Below, one piece after another: positions 17,409 through 26,370 of a stretch of 64,000 nt of DNA. How positions within the stretch are numbered: position 1 is the first letter of the stretch; every line of letters starts with the position of its first letter. A program made the translations under genes and the position numbers. The notes beneath the pieces are model-generated. The model did not search any database, was not told where the DNA came from, and saw nothing but the letters and a program-made list of their open reading frames with translations. The stretch is from Longispora sp040681875 (lineage in GTDB: Bacteria > Actinomycetota > Actinomycetes > Mycobacteriales > Micromonosporaceae): the NCBI RefSeq assembly GCF_040681875.1, contig NZ_JBFAZP010000008.1, positions 248,001 through 312,000 on the forward strand. The letters run 5' to 3'.

Positions 17409-18329
17409 ATGAAGCAGCTCGATCCGCGCAACGCACCATCGATGTTCACCCGTGGCGCCGTCGACCTCGGCGCGATCCGGGACCGGGCGGCGGCCCAGGC
17501 GAAAGCCGAAGCCGCCGCCGCGGCCGGTGCTCCGGCGGCCCCGGAACCCGCCCCGGCGGGCGGCTCGATCATCGACGTGACCGAGGCGACGTTCCAGGAG
17601 GTGATGGAGCGGTCGCTGACGGTCCCCGTCCTGTTGCTGTTCAGCACCGAGTGGGCGACCGAGGCCGCCGAACTCCGGGCCGAACTGGAACGCCTCGCCA
17701 CCGAGGCCGAGGGCGCGTTCGTCCTCGGTCGGGTCGACGCCGAGAAGGAGGCACGGGTCACCCAGGCCTTCCGGGTCCAGAGCGTCCCCACGGTGTACGC
17801 CGTGATCGGCGGCCAGCCCACCCCCGGCTTCGAGGGCGTGATCGACAACGCCCAGCTGAAGCAGTTCGTGGACGCCGTGATCAAGGCGGGCGGCGGCGAA
17901 CCGGCCGAGGCGCCGGAGGACCCGCGCCTGCTGGCGGCCGAGGACGCGCTGATGGACGGGGAGCTGGACACCGCCGCGGCGGCGTACGGCGAGCTCCTGG
18001 CGGAGAACCCGGGGGACGCGGTGGCCCAGGCCGGGCTCGCGCAGGTGGAGCTCCTCCGCCGGATCGCCGGGGTCGACCCGCACGCGGCCCTGGCCGCCGC
18101 CGAGGCCGCCCCCGACGACGTGGCCGCCCAGACCCTGGCCGCCGACATCGAGGTGCTGTCCGGAAACGCCGAGCAGGGCTACAGTCGGCTCGTCGGGCTC
18201 GTCCGGCGCACCTCCGGGGCCGAGCGCGACCAGGCCAGGCTGCACCTGATCTCCCTCCTCGCCCTCGCGGCGCCCGAGGACCCGGTCGTCGCGAAGGCGC
18301 GCCGGGCCCTGGCCAGCGCGCTGTTCTGA
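17409..18329 (+). CDS. ybbN: YbbN/CnoX-like thioredoxin-fold, TPR-like co-chaperone
   Basis: 306 aa. Residues about 55-165 form a thioredoxin fold (VPVLLLFSTEWATEAAEL... VQSVPTVYAVIGGQPTPGFEG) and about 170-306 form an alpha-helical tetratricopeptide-like region (AEDALMDGELDTAAAAYGELLAENPGD). The redox CXXC is absent: the active-site loop reads STEWATEA and no cysteine is near, so it should act as a holdase/co-chaperone, as proposed for CnoX-type proteins, not as an oxidoreductase. The start at ATG 17409 (MKQLDPRN) follows the mutase stop by 13 bases; CAGACT with a 7-base gap suggests an additional leaderless promoter. The next gene follows after 10 bases. Confidence 0.85.
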   Translation: MKQLDPRNAPSMFTRGAVDLGAIRDRAAAQAKAEAAAAAGAPAAPEPAPAGGSIIDVTEATFQEVMERSLTVPVLLLFSTEWATEAAELRAELERLATEAEGAFVLGRVDAEKEARVTQAFRVQSVPTVYAVIGGQPTPGFEGVIDNAQLKQFVDAVIKAGGGEPAEAPEDPRLLAAEDALMDGELDTAAAAYGELLAENPGDAVAQAGLAQVELLRRIAGVDPHAALAAAEAAPDDVAAQTLAADIEVLSGNAEQGYSRLVGLVRRTSGAERDQARLHLISLLALAAPEDPVVAKARRALASALF

Positions 18330-18339
18330 CAGGACCGCC

Positions 18340-19407
18340 ATGCCCTCCGGCCCACCGGACGACCCGAGCACCGCGCGCAGGATCGCGGTGCTCGACGCGC
18401 CGTCGAACCTCGGCCTCCGCCCGCCGACCATCGGGTCGGTCCCGGGCTGCGGCAAGGCTCCCGGCGCGCTGCGTGACGCCCGGATCGTGGACCGGCTGAA
18501 GGCGTACGACGCCGGGTGCGTCACCCCGCCCCGGTACGACCCCGGGGAGTGGCGCCCCGGCGACGGCGTGGCCCAGGCGGGCTCCGTCGCGGTGTACTCG
18601 AAACTCCTCGCGGCCCGGATCGGCGGCCTCCTCGACCAGGACTACTTCCCGGTGGTCCTGGGCGGGGACTGCTCGATCACCCTGGGGGTGGCCCTGGCGC
18701 TCCGCCGGCGGTCGCTGGCCATGGCGGCCGAGGAGGCGGCGCACGCGGCCCGGGAGGCGGCCCGGGTGGCGGAGTCGAACACGGACCCGGAGCGGTACGC
18801 GGCGGAGGTCGCCGCCGCCGTGCGGGCCACCGTCCTGCCGCCCCAGTTGCCCGAGGGCCCCCGCTACGGCCTGGTGTACCTCGACGGGCACTCCGACTTC
18901 CGGCACGAGGGCAACGCGCCGTTCGTGGGGGCGGCGGCGGGGGAGAACCTGGCGTTGGCGACCGGACGGGGCCAGTTGGCGCTGACGGACATCGACGACC
19001 TGAAGCCGTACCTGCACGACCAGGACGTCGTGGTGCTCGGCATCCGCCAGCACGACGAGCACCGGATGGACCTGCGCGCGGCGGGGATCGAGCACCGCAC
19101 GGTGCCGGCGCTGCGCGCCGAGGGGGCGTCCCGCAGCGCCGCGTGGGCCCGGGAGGTGCTGGCCGACTGCGCCGGCTACTGGGTGCACGTGGACGTCGAC
19201 ATCCTCGACCCGTCGGTGATGCCCGCCGTGGACGCCCCGGACCCGGGCGGCATCGCCTACGGGGAGCTGGAGCTGCTGATCGCGGGTCTAACGGACGCGC
19301 CCGAGTGCCTGGGCCTGCACATCTCCGTGTTCGACCCCGACTACGACCCGACCGGGACCTACGCCGAGGAGCTGGTCCAGCTGCTGGTCAACGGGCTCGG
19401 AGTCTAG
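18340..19407 (+). CDS. Arginase/agmatinase/formiminoglutamase family hydrolase
   Basis: 355 aa member of the ureohydrolase fold, normally a di-manganese enzyme cleaving guanidino or formimino groups. Metal motifs: GGDCSI (usually GGDHS, so one His ligand is Cys), DGHSDF (usually DAHxD; the ligands are kept) and HVDVDILDPSVMP (the SxDxDxxDPxxxP motif with both Asp). An Ala/Glu-rich insertion of about 45 residues (from about 125) separates the first two motifs. The substrate cannot be assigned: arginine, agmatine, guanidinobutyrate or formiminoglutamate remain possible. Its ATG is 10 bases after the YbbN gene, so it is probably cotranscribed. Confidence 0.82.
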   Translation: MPSGPPDDPSTARRIAVLDAPSNLGLRPPTIGSVPGCGKAPGALRDARIVDRLKAYDAGCVTPPRYDPGEWRPGDGVAQAGSVAVYSKLLAARIGGLLDQDYFPVVLGGDCSITLGVALALRRRSLAMAAEEAAHAAREAARVAESNTDPERYAAEVAAAVRATVLPPQLPEGPRYGLVYLDGHSDFRHEGNAPFVGAAAGENLALATGRGQLALTDIDDLKPYLHDQDVVVLGIRQHDEHRMDLRAAGIEHRTVPALRAEGASRSAAWAREVLADCAGYWVHVDVDILDPSVMPAVDAPDPGGIAYGELELLIAGLTDAPECLGLHISVFDPDYDPTGTYAEELVQLLVNGLGV

Positions 19408-19444
19408 GTTGATCACCGAGAGTTACCACACACTGAGTGCGATT

Positions 19445-19593
19445 CAATCACGCTCCGTGCGCGTTGTACCAGGGTGGGGAAGCGTGATTGTCCGGTACGC
19501 CATGATGTGTCATCGGCTATCCGGCCAGCACACGGCATCCGGGTGGACCAAACCCGACTGGCCGTTCAGTCGGGACCGGGCAGCGCATAGGCT
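19445..19593 (+). promoter_or_regulatory. Upstream region of gdh with two inverted repeats
   Basis: The 230-bp gap before gdh is the only sizeable spacer on this stretch. It has a perfect 10-bp inverted repeat CAATCACGCT (19445-19454) / AGCGTGATTG (19481-19490), and a second repeat CCCGACTG-6-CAGTCGGG (19553-19574). A candidate -10, TAGGCT, is at 19588-19593; the second repeat covers its -35 position. Both look like regulator sites. Confidence 0.5.
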
Positions 19594-19637
19594 GGGATCC
19601 AGCACACAGCGCGGTGGGCGAAGGGGAGTGGACCCAT

Positions 19638-22600
19638 ATGGAACGGCGTCCGGCGACCGTGACAGACACCATAGAGAGTCTGTCTGGGATCGGTGTCGAT
19701 GACGAGGCCGAGCTCGCAGAGCCGGTACCGAACCGCGATCGTTTGATCGCCGATGCGTGCGCGTTGGCGGGTGAGAAAGATCAAGAACTGGCCGAGTTGT
19801 ACTGGCGCCTCGTCCCCGACGAGGAGCTCGTCGACGAGAGCCCGCAGGACATGCTGCACGCGACCCTGGAGCACCAGGCCCTGGCGGCCCAACGGCTCCC
19901 GGGCGAGCTGAAGCTCGACGTCAGCACGCCGACCAGCGACGGGCACACCACCGTCACCGTGGTGACCGACGACATGCCGTTCCTGGTGGACTCCGTGACC
20001 GCCGCCCTGATGGGCGAGGGCCTGGGCATCCGCCTGCTCGTGCACCCGCAGGTCGTGGTGAGCCGCGAGCCGCTCGGCCGCCTGACGGCGCTGTTCCCGT
20101 CGGTCGACCCCGACGACGCGACCGGCGACCAGCTCGTGGAGAGCTGGATGCGGATCGAGGTGGACCGGGTCCGCGACGAGGACCAGGCCACGTCGCTGCG
20201 CAACGCCATCCAGCGGGTCCTCACCGACGTGCGCGAGGTCAACGAGGACTGGCCGAAGCTCCAGCACCGGGCGCTGAGCCTGGCCGACGAGCTGTCCGGC
20301 GCCAAGCTGCCCGTGCCCGACAAGGACATCAACGACACCGTGGAGCTGCTGCGCTGGTTGGCGCAGGACAACTTCACCCTCCTGGGCTACCGGGAGTACG
20401 ACCTGGTGGACGGCGAGTTCCTCCAGGCCAAGCTCGGCACGGGCCTCGGCATCCTGCGCCAGGACTCCACGACGCCGCGCGCGCTGTCCTCCATGACCCC
20501 GGAGGCGTACGCGAAGGCGCTGGACCAGCGGCTCCTGATCATCACGAAGGCCAACTCCCGGGCCACGGTGCACCGCACCGCGTACCTGGACTACATCGGC
20601 GTGAAGACGTTCGACGAGAACGGCGTCGTCAACGGCGAGCGGCGGTTCCTGGGCCTGTTCGGCTCCGGCGCGTACCTGCACTCGGTGCGCGACCTGCCGG
20701 TGATCCGGCGCAAGGTCGACGAGGTGCTGGACCGCTCGGGCCTGTCCCCGCGCAGCCACTCGGGCAAGGACCTGATGGAGGTCCTGGAGACCTACCCGCG
20801 CGACGAGCTGTTCCAGATCTCCACCGACGAGCTGTTCCACACCGCGATGGGCGTGCTGCGCCTGGCCGGGCGCCGCCAGCTCAAGCTGTTCGTCCGCAAG
20901 GACGCCTACGGCCGGTTCATCTCGTGCATGGTGTACCTGCCGCGGGACCGGTTCACCACCGGCAACCGGCTGAAGATGCAGGAGATCCTGCTCGCCGAGC
21001 TCAACGGCATCGGGGTGGACTACACGACCCGGGTGTCGGAGTCGACCCTGGCCCGGGTGCACTTCATCGTGCGCACCGACCCGGCCGCCCCGCCCGGGGA
21101 GATCGACACCGACGCGATCAGCGAGAAGCTGTCGGACGCGACCCGGCTGTGGGACGACGACTTCCGGCTCGTCCTCGACCGGCACCTCGGCGAGGACCAG
21201 GAGAAGCGGCTGTTCGCGCGGTACATCGACGCGTACCCGCAGACCTACAAGGACGAGCACACCCCGACCGAGGCCGCGAAGGACATCGCGAAGCTGGAGC
21301 TGGTGGACGAGCCGGGCGAGCTGGCCCTGCACCTGTTCCGCCGGCGCAAGAACGACGCGGACCTGCGGTTCAAGGTGTTCCGGTTCGGCGAGCCCATGGT
21401 GCTCTCGGCGGTCCTGCCCGTGCTGCACTCCCTCGGCTTCAAGGTCACCGACGAGCGGCCGTACGAGATCCGCCGCTCCGACGGCACGGTCTACCTGTAC
21501 GACTTCGGCCTCGTGGCGCCCGAGGACTCCTCCCCGGCGCCCGAGATCCGGGCCACCGTGGAGAACGCGTTCTCGGCCACCTGGCACGGCGAGGCCGAGG
21601 TCGACGGGCTCAACCAGCTGGTGCTGCGCGCCGGGCTGTCCTGGCGGCAGGTCGTGGTGCTCCGCGCGTACGCGAAGTACCTGCGGCAGGCCGGGACGGT
21701 CTTCTCCCAGGAGTACATGGAGGAGACGTTCATCGCCTACCCGGGCGTCGCGACGCTGCTGGTGGCGCTGTTCGAGACCCGGTTCGACCCGCAGCTGGGC
21801 CTGACCGAGGAGGCCCGCTCGACGCACGCCGACGAGCTGGTCGTCGCGCTGAAGGCGGAGCTGGACCAGGTCGGGAGCCTCGACCAGGACCGGATCCTGC
21901 GCAGCTTCCTCACCCTGATCCAGGCGACGCTGCGCACCTCGTTCTTCCAGCGCTCGACCGGCGGCCGGCCGAAGTCCTACATCGCCTTCAAGCTCAACCC
22001 GGAGGCGATCCCGGACCTGCCCCAGCCCCGCCCGAAGTACGAGATCTGGGTGTACTCGCCGCGCTTCGAGGGCGTGCACCTGCGGTTCGGCGCGGTCGCC
22101 CGGGGCGGTCTGCGCTGGTCGGACCGCCGCGAGGACTTCCGGACCGAGATCCTCGGCCTGGTCAAGGCCCAGATGGTGAAGAACGCGGTCATCGTGCCGG
22201 TCGGCTCGAAGGGCGGCTTCGTCCTCAAGCAGGCGCCGCCGGCCGCCGACCGGGACGCGTTCTTCGCCGAGGGCGTGGCCTGCTACAAGCTGTTCATCTC
22301 GGCGCTCCTCGACGTCACGGACAACCTGGTCGCGGGCAAGATCGTGCCGCCGGCCGAGGTGGTCCGGCACGACGGCGACGACCCGTACCTGGTGGTGGCC
22401 GCGGACAAGGGCACCGCGACGTTCTCGGACACGGCGAACGGCATCTCCGAGGCGTACGGCTTCTGGCTGGGCGACGCGTTCGCCTCCGGCGGCTCGGCCG
22501 GCTACGACCACAAGAAGATGGGCATCACCGCCAAGGGCGCGTGGGAGTCGGTCAAGCGGCACTTCCGCGAGATGGGGCTCAACACCCAGACGCAGGAGTT

Positions 22601-24509
22601 CACGGTCGTCGGCGTCGGTGACATGTCCGGCGACGTGTTCGGCAACGGCATGCTGCTGTCGGAGCACATCCGGCTGGTGGCCGCGTTCGACCACCGGCAC
22701 ATCTTCCTCGACCCGACCCCGGTCGCGGCGACGTCGTTCGCCGAGCGCGCGCGCCTGTTCGAGGTGCCGCGCAGCAGCTGGGACGACTACGACAAGTCGC
22801 TGATCTCGGCCGGCGGGGGCGTGTTCCCGCGCACCCTGAAGTCGATCCCGCTGACCCCCGAGGTCCGGGCCTCGCTCGGCCTGGACGAGGGCGTCACCGA
22901 GCTGTCCCCGCCGGACCTGATGAAGGCCATCCTCAAGGCCCCCGTCGACCTGTTCTGGAACGGCGGCATCGGCACGTACGTCAAGTCCTCGCAGGAGAGC
23001 CACGCGGACGTCGGCGACAAGGCCAACGACGCGATCCGGGTCAACGGCAGGGACCTGCGGGTCAAGGTCGTCGGCGAGGGCGGCAACCTGGGCTGCACCC
23101 AGCGCGGCCGGATCGAGTACAGCCTCGCGGGCGGGCACATCAACACCGACGCCATCGACAACTCGGCCGGCGTCGACTGCTCCGACCACGAGGTCAACAT
23201 CAAGATCCTGCTCAACGGGGTCATGCAGCGCGCCGAGCTGGACCTGGCCGAGCGCAACGTCCTGCTCGCCGAGATGACCGACGAGGTCGCGGAGCTGGTG
23301 CTGGCCGACAACTACGGCCAGGCCACCGCGCTCGGCAACGCCCGGGCCCAGTCGCACTCGCTGCTGCCCGTGCACCGCCGCCTCATCGCGGAGCTGGAGC
23401 GGGTCGGCCGGGTCAACCGGGAACTCGAGGCACTGCCGACGGAGGAGGAGCTCGACGCCCGCGACGCGGCGGGTCTGGGCCTCACCTCGCCGGAGTTCGC
23501 GGTGCTGCTGGCCTACGTCAAGATCGTGCTGGAGGACGAGATCCTGGCGTCCGCCGTGCCCGACGAGGACTGGACGACCGAGGTGCTGGCCGGCTACTTC
23601 CCGACCCCGCTGCGGGAGCGGTACGCGGCCGACATGCACAACCACGCCCTCCGCCGCGAGATCGTCACCACGGTCCTCGTCAACGAGGTCGTCAACCGGG
23701 GCGGCATCTCCTTCGTGTTCCGCGCGGCGGCCGAGACCGGGGCGGACCCGGCCGACGTCCTGCGCGCGTACGTGGTGGTCCGCGAGGTGTTCGGGCTGCG
23801 CGACCTGTGGCGGGCGGTGGAGGCCCTCGACAACGAGGTCCCGACCGACACCCAGACCCTCGTGCTCCTGGAGGCCCGCCGGCTGATGGACCGGGCGGTG
23901 CGCTGGATCGTGCAGAACCGCCGGGTGCCGCTGGACGTGCCCGCCGAGATCGCCCGACTCCGGCCCGGCGTGGCCAAGCTCCTCCCCGAGCTGAACACCC
24001 TGTTCCGGGGCGCGGAGCGGACGGCGCTGCGGGCGCACATCACGATGCTCACCGAGAAGGGCATCCCGGAGCAGCTCGCGGACTGGGCCACCCGGCTCAT
24101 CTACGGCTTCGGGGTCATCGACATCGTGGAGGTGGCCACCGCCACGGGGGCCCAGCTCGACGAGGTCGCGGGGGTGTACTTCGTCCTGTCCGAGCGGTTC
24201 CGGGTGGACTCCCTGCTCACGAAGATCTCGCAGCTGCCCCGGGCGGACACCTGGCAGACCCTCGCCCGGATGGCCCTGCGCTACGACCTGTACGCGGCCC
24301 TGGCGGCGCTCACCGCCGAGGTCCTCGCGGCGTCGGGTCCCGACCTGTCGGCCGAGGAGCGGGTCGACGTGTGGGAGCAGGTCAACGCGGCGTCCATCGT
24401 GCGGGCCCGCAACGCGATCGGCGAGTTCGACGACTCGCGCGCGGACCTGGCCCCGCTGTCGGTGCTGCTCCGCCAGATCCGCACCCTGGTCAGGACGTCG
24501 GCGGCGTAG
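19638..24509 (+). CDS. gdh: NAD-specific glutamate dehydrogenase, large (180 kDa) class
   Basis: 1623 aa from ATG 19638 (MERRPATV), which has GGGGAG 9 bases upstream; a GTG at 19614 is less likely. It deaminates glutamate to 2-oxoglutarate with NAD+, the catabolic direction in this class. The large N-terminal region contains ACT-like regulatory domains. The catalytic core is in the second half, with GGLRWSDRREDFRTE and the lysine-containing KNAVIVPVGSKGGFV, then the nucleotide-binding part around VVGEGGNLGCTQRGRIE. Kgd at 58.7 kb uses its product, and the two enzymes share regulators (GarA/OdhI) in relatives; no such regulator is present here. A strong terminator follows. Confidence 0.95.
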   Translation: MERRPATVTDTIESLSGIGVDDEAELAEPVPNRDRLIADACALAGEKDQELAELYWRLVPDEELVDESPQDMLHATLEHQALAAQRLPGELKLDVSTPTSDGHTTVTVVTDDMPFLVDSVTAALMGEGLGIRLLVHPQVVVSREPLGRLTALFPSVDPDDATGDQLVESWMRIEVDRVRDEDQATSLRNAIQRVLTDVREVNEDWPKLQHRALSLADELSGAKLPVPDKDINDTVELLRWLAQDNFTLLGYREYDLVDGEFLQAKLGTGLGILRQDSTTPRALSSMTPEAYAKALDQRLLIITKANSRATVHRTAYLDYIGVKTFDENGVVNGERRFLGLFGSGAYLHSVRDLPVIRRKVDEVLDRSGLSPRSHSGKDLMEVLETYPRDELFQISTDELFHTAMGVLRLAGRRQLKLFVRKDAYGRFISCMVYLPRDRFTTGNRLKMQEILLAELNGIGVDYTTRVSESTLARVHFIVRTDPAAPPGEIDTDAISEKLSDATRLWDDDFRLVLDRHLGEDQEKRLFARYIDAYPQTYKDEHTPTEAAKDIAKLELVDEPGELALHLFRRRKNDADLRFKVFRFGEPMVLSAVLPVLHSLGFKVTDERPYEIRRSDGTVYLYDFGLVAPEDSSPAPEIRATVENAFSATWHGEAEVDGLNQLVLRAGLSWRQVVVLRAYAKYLRQAGTVFSQEYMEETFIAYPGVATLLVALFETRFDPQLGLTEEARSTHADELVVALKAELDQVGSLDQDRILRSFLTLIQATLRTSFFQRSTGGRPKSYIAFKLNPEAIPDLPQPRPKYEIWVYSPRFEGVHLRFGAVARGGLRWSDRREDFRTEILGLVKAQMVKNAVIVPVGSKGGFVLKQAPPAADRDAFFAEGVACYKLFISALLDVTDNLVAGKIVPPAEVVRHDGDDPYLVVAADKGTATFSDTANGISEAYGFWLGDAFASGGSAGYDHKKMGITAKGAWESVKRHFREMGLNTQTQEFTVVGVGDMSGDVFGNGMLLSEHIRLVAAFDHRHIFLDPTPVAATSFAERARLFEVPRSSWDDYDKSLISAGGGVFPRTLKSIPLTPEVRASLGLDEGVTELSPPDLMKAILKAPVDLFWNGGIGTYVKSSQESHADVGDKANDAIRVNGRDLRVKVVGEGGNLGCTQRGRIEYSLAGGHINTDAIDNSAGVDCSDHEVNIKILLNGVMQRAELDLAERNVLLAEMTDEVAELVLADNYGQATALGNARAQSHSLLPVHRRLIAELERVGRVNRELEALPTEEELDARDAAGLGLTSPEFAVLLAYVKIVLEDEILASAVPDEDWTTEVLAGYFPTPLRERYAADMHNHALRREIVTTVLVNEVVNRGGISFVFRAAAETGADPADVLRAYVVVREVFGLRDLWRAVEALDNEVPTDTQTLVLLEARRLMDRAVRWIVQNRRVPLDVPAEIARLRPGVAKLLPELNTLFRGAERTALRAHITMLTEKGIPEQLADWATRLIYGFGVIDIVEVATATGAQLDEVAGVYFVLSERFRVDSLLTKISQLPRADTWQTLARMALRYDLYAALAALTAEVLAASGPDLSAEERVDVWEQVNAASIVRARNAIGEFDDSRADLAPLSVLLRQIRTLVRTSAA

Positions 24510-24517
24510 ACCATACA

Positions 24518-24546
24518 GAGGGGTACGGAAGCCTTCCGTACCCCTC
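24518..24546 (+). terminator. gdh terminator
   Basis: Perfect 14-bp inverted repeat GAGGGGTACGGAAG / CTTCCGTACCCCTC around a single central base, 9 bases after the gdh stop. Confidence 0.85.
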
Positions 24547-24696
24547 GAACGGGTTTGATCGGAAAGGGATGTCCCGTCCTGGGGCGTCCCTTTCCGCCTC
24601 CCCGGACGCGGAGCGGTCATCGGCGCGCCACCCACCCGGCGGCGCAAAGGCCGGATAATGCGGGACGGCGGGGCGCCGGCGGCGGAGGATGGGGCG

Positions 24697-25458
24697 ATGG
24701 GGGACTGGTTCGACCATCGGATCATCGAGACGGGGCGGCTGCCGCTGTTCTGCTTCTTCGCCTGCCTGGTGCTGGCGTTCTCGTTCATCCGGCTGTCGGT
24801 GCGGATGATCCGGGCGCAGGTGAAGTGGTGGCCCGGCAACGTCACCCCGGGCGGGCTGCACATCCACCACGTCGTGTTCGGGGTCGTGTTCATGATCGTG
24901 GGCGGGGTCGCCGGCATCTCGATCTCCGACGAGAAGACGATCTGGCTGGCCTGCTCGGCCTCCCTGTTCGGGATCGGCACGGCGCTCGTCCTGGACGAGT
25001 TCGCCCTGATCCTGCACCTCAAGGACGTGTACTGGGGCGAGCAGGGCCGCACCTCCGTCGACGCGGTGTTCGTCGCCGTCGCGCTCACCGGGCTCCTGCT
25101 GCTCGGCGTGCGGCCGTTCGGCCTGGAGGACGTGACGGTGTACAACGACGACGGCGCGGTCAGCCGCAACGGCACCCGGGCCGTGGTCGTGTTCACCCTG
25201 CTGGTCAACGGGCTGCTGGCCGTGCTGACCCTGCTCAAGGGCAAGATCTGGACGGGCCTGGTCGGGATCTTCCTGCCGGTGCTGCTGATCGTCGGGGCGA
25301 TCCGGGTGGCCCGGCCGGCGTCGCCGTGGGCGCACTGGCGGTACGCGCCGGACTCGCGCCAGATGGCGCGGGCGCTGCGCCGGGAGCGGCGCTACCGCAA
25401 GCCGGTGATCAAGGCCAAGATCTACGTCCAGGAACTGATCTCGGGACGCCACGGCTAA
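24697..25458 (+). CDS. Integral membrane protein of unknown function
   Basis: 253 aa with about five to six hydrophobic segments: about 15-35, 55-78, 85-103, 128-145, 170-190 and 195-215 of the protein. The motif GGLHIHHVVFG near residue 55 has two closely spaced histidines. The C-terminal tail is strongly basic and cytoplasmic. I recognise it only as a conserved actinobacterial membrane protein type. The start ATG 24697 has GGAGG 8 bases upstream; GATAAT (24654-24659) gives a -10 with a leader of about 30 bases, which argues against the in-frame ATG at 24658 that overlaps this -10. It is convergent with the HAD hydrolase gene. Confidence 0.75.
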   Translation: MGDWFDHRIIETGRLPLFCFFACLVLAFSFIRLSVRMIRAQVKWWPGNVTPGGLHIHHVVFGVVFMIVGGVAGISISDEKTIWLACSASLFGIGTALVLDEFALILHLKDVYWGEQGRTSVDAVFVAVALTGLLLLGVRPFGLEDVTVYNDDGAVSRNGTRAVVVFTLLVNGLLAVLTLLKGKIWTGLVGIFLPVLLIVGAIRVARPASPWAHWRYAPDSRQMARALRRERRYRKPVIKAKIYVQELISGRHG

Positions 25459-25616
25459 AACCATTCTCCAGGTACGCCGGGGAAGTGACCCGCCTGCGGC
25501 GGCATTTCCGGCCCGGCGGCCCCTGCCAGCCGGGCCCCGGCAGTCCCCGCCGTCCCGGGTCCCCGCCAGCTCCACGGCCGGAGGTCGGCCCGGACGGACC
25601 CCACCCCGCCCATGCC

Positions 25617-25655
25617 GGAGAGGCCCCGCCCGGTCTCCCGGTGCGGGGCCTCTCC
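25617..25655. terminator. Terminator between convergent genes
   Basis: 13-bp perfect stem GGAGAGGCCCCGC / GCGGGGCCTCTCC with a 13-base loop, 16 bases beyond the HAD stop codon. It probably serves both strands. Confidence 0.75.
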
Positions 25656-25670
25656 GACGTACGCCAACGC

Positions 25671-26312
25671 CTAGAGCAGCAGGTCCGGCAGTTCCCGGAC
25701 CGAGTTCAGGATGTGCGTCGCCCCCGCGGTCCGCAGCGTGTCCGCGTCGTGCGCCCCCGTCAGCACCCCACCCACGAACGACGCCCCGGCCCGCAGCCCC
25801 GTCAGCACGTCCGAGGACGTGTCCCCGACCACCGCCACCGCCCGCACGTCGTCCACCTGGAGCTGGAGCAGCGCGGTCAGGACCAGGTCCGGGTACGGCC
25901 GGCCGCGCCCCGCCTCCGCCGGCGTCAGCGTCAGGTCCGCGATGTCCTGCCAACCGAGGGCCTTCAGGAGCGCGTCGGCCGTGGTCCGGGCGAACCCGGT
26001 GGTCAGCGCGACCTTGATCCCGGCCTCCCGCAGCTCGGCGATCGTGTTGGCCGCCCCCGCGATCGGGGCGGCGCGCCCGGCCCGGACCAGCGAGCCGTAC
26101 GCCTCCTCGAACGCCAGGTTCGCGCCCTGGGCGGCCGCCTCCTCGCCGAGCAGGGCCCGGAACACCGAGATCTTGGACTCGCCCATCGTGCGCCGCACGT
26201 AGTCGAGCTGGTCCTCGGTGTGCGCGGGGAGCGCCGCCTGGAACGCCTCGATCACGAGCCCGTCGTCCGCGATCGTCGTACCGGCCATGTCCAGCACCAC
26301 GAGATCGATCAT
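25671..26312 (-). CDS. Phosphonatase-like HAD hydrolase
   Basis: 213 aa from ATG 26312 (a GTG 9 bases further out is an alternative). It is a HAD-superfamily enzyme close to phosphonoacetaldehyde hydrolase (PhnX): motif I is VVLDMAGTT with the nucleophilic Asp and the phosphonatase-type AGTT, motif II is ALTTGF and motif III/IV is VGDTSSDVLTG. K47 in the small cap (MGESK) is near where PhnX has its Schiff-base lysine, but alignment is needed to equate them. It lies 49-58 bases after the FAD oxidoreductase gene on the same strand; this pairing is known from phosphonate (2-aminoethylphosphonate) catabolic clusters, so C-P bond cleavage is the likely job. Generic phosphatase activity is the alternative. 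Confidence 0.82.
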   Translation of the reverse strand: MIDLVVLDMAGTTIADDGLVIEAFQAALPAHTEDQLDYVRRTMGESKISVFRALLGEEAAAQGANLAFEEAYGSLVRAGRAAPIAGAANTIAELREAGIKVALTTGFARTTADALLKALGWQDIADLTLTPAEAGRGRPYPDLVLTALLQLQVDDVRAVAVVGDTSSDVLTGLRAGASFVGGVLTGAHDADTLRTAGATHILNSVRELPDLLL

Positions 26313-26370
26313 CGCCGCCACCCCGTCCGAGCCGTGTCCCGGCCCATCGTCGCCACCACGTCGGTCATGG

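Noticed and set aside
19409..19702. 97-codon frame between the arginase-like gene and gdh
   Set aside because: It overlaps the gdh start and contains the inverted repeats and promoter; codon use is not gene-like.
19566..25244. 1892-codon open frame on the minus strand opposite gdh and the membrane protein
   Set aside because: It is the mirror of the GC-rich codon bias of genuine plus-strand genes; its residues are repetitive Arg/Gly/His/Asp and match no family.
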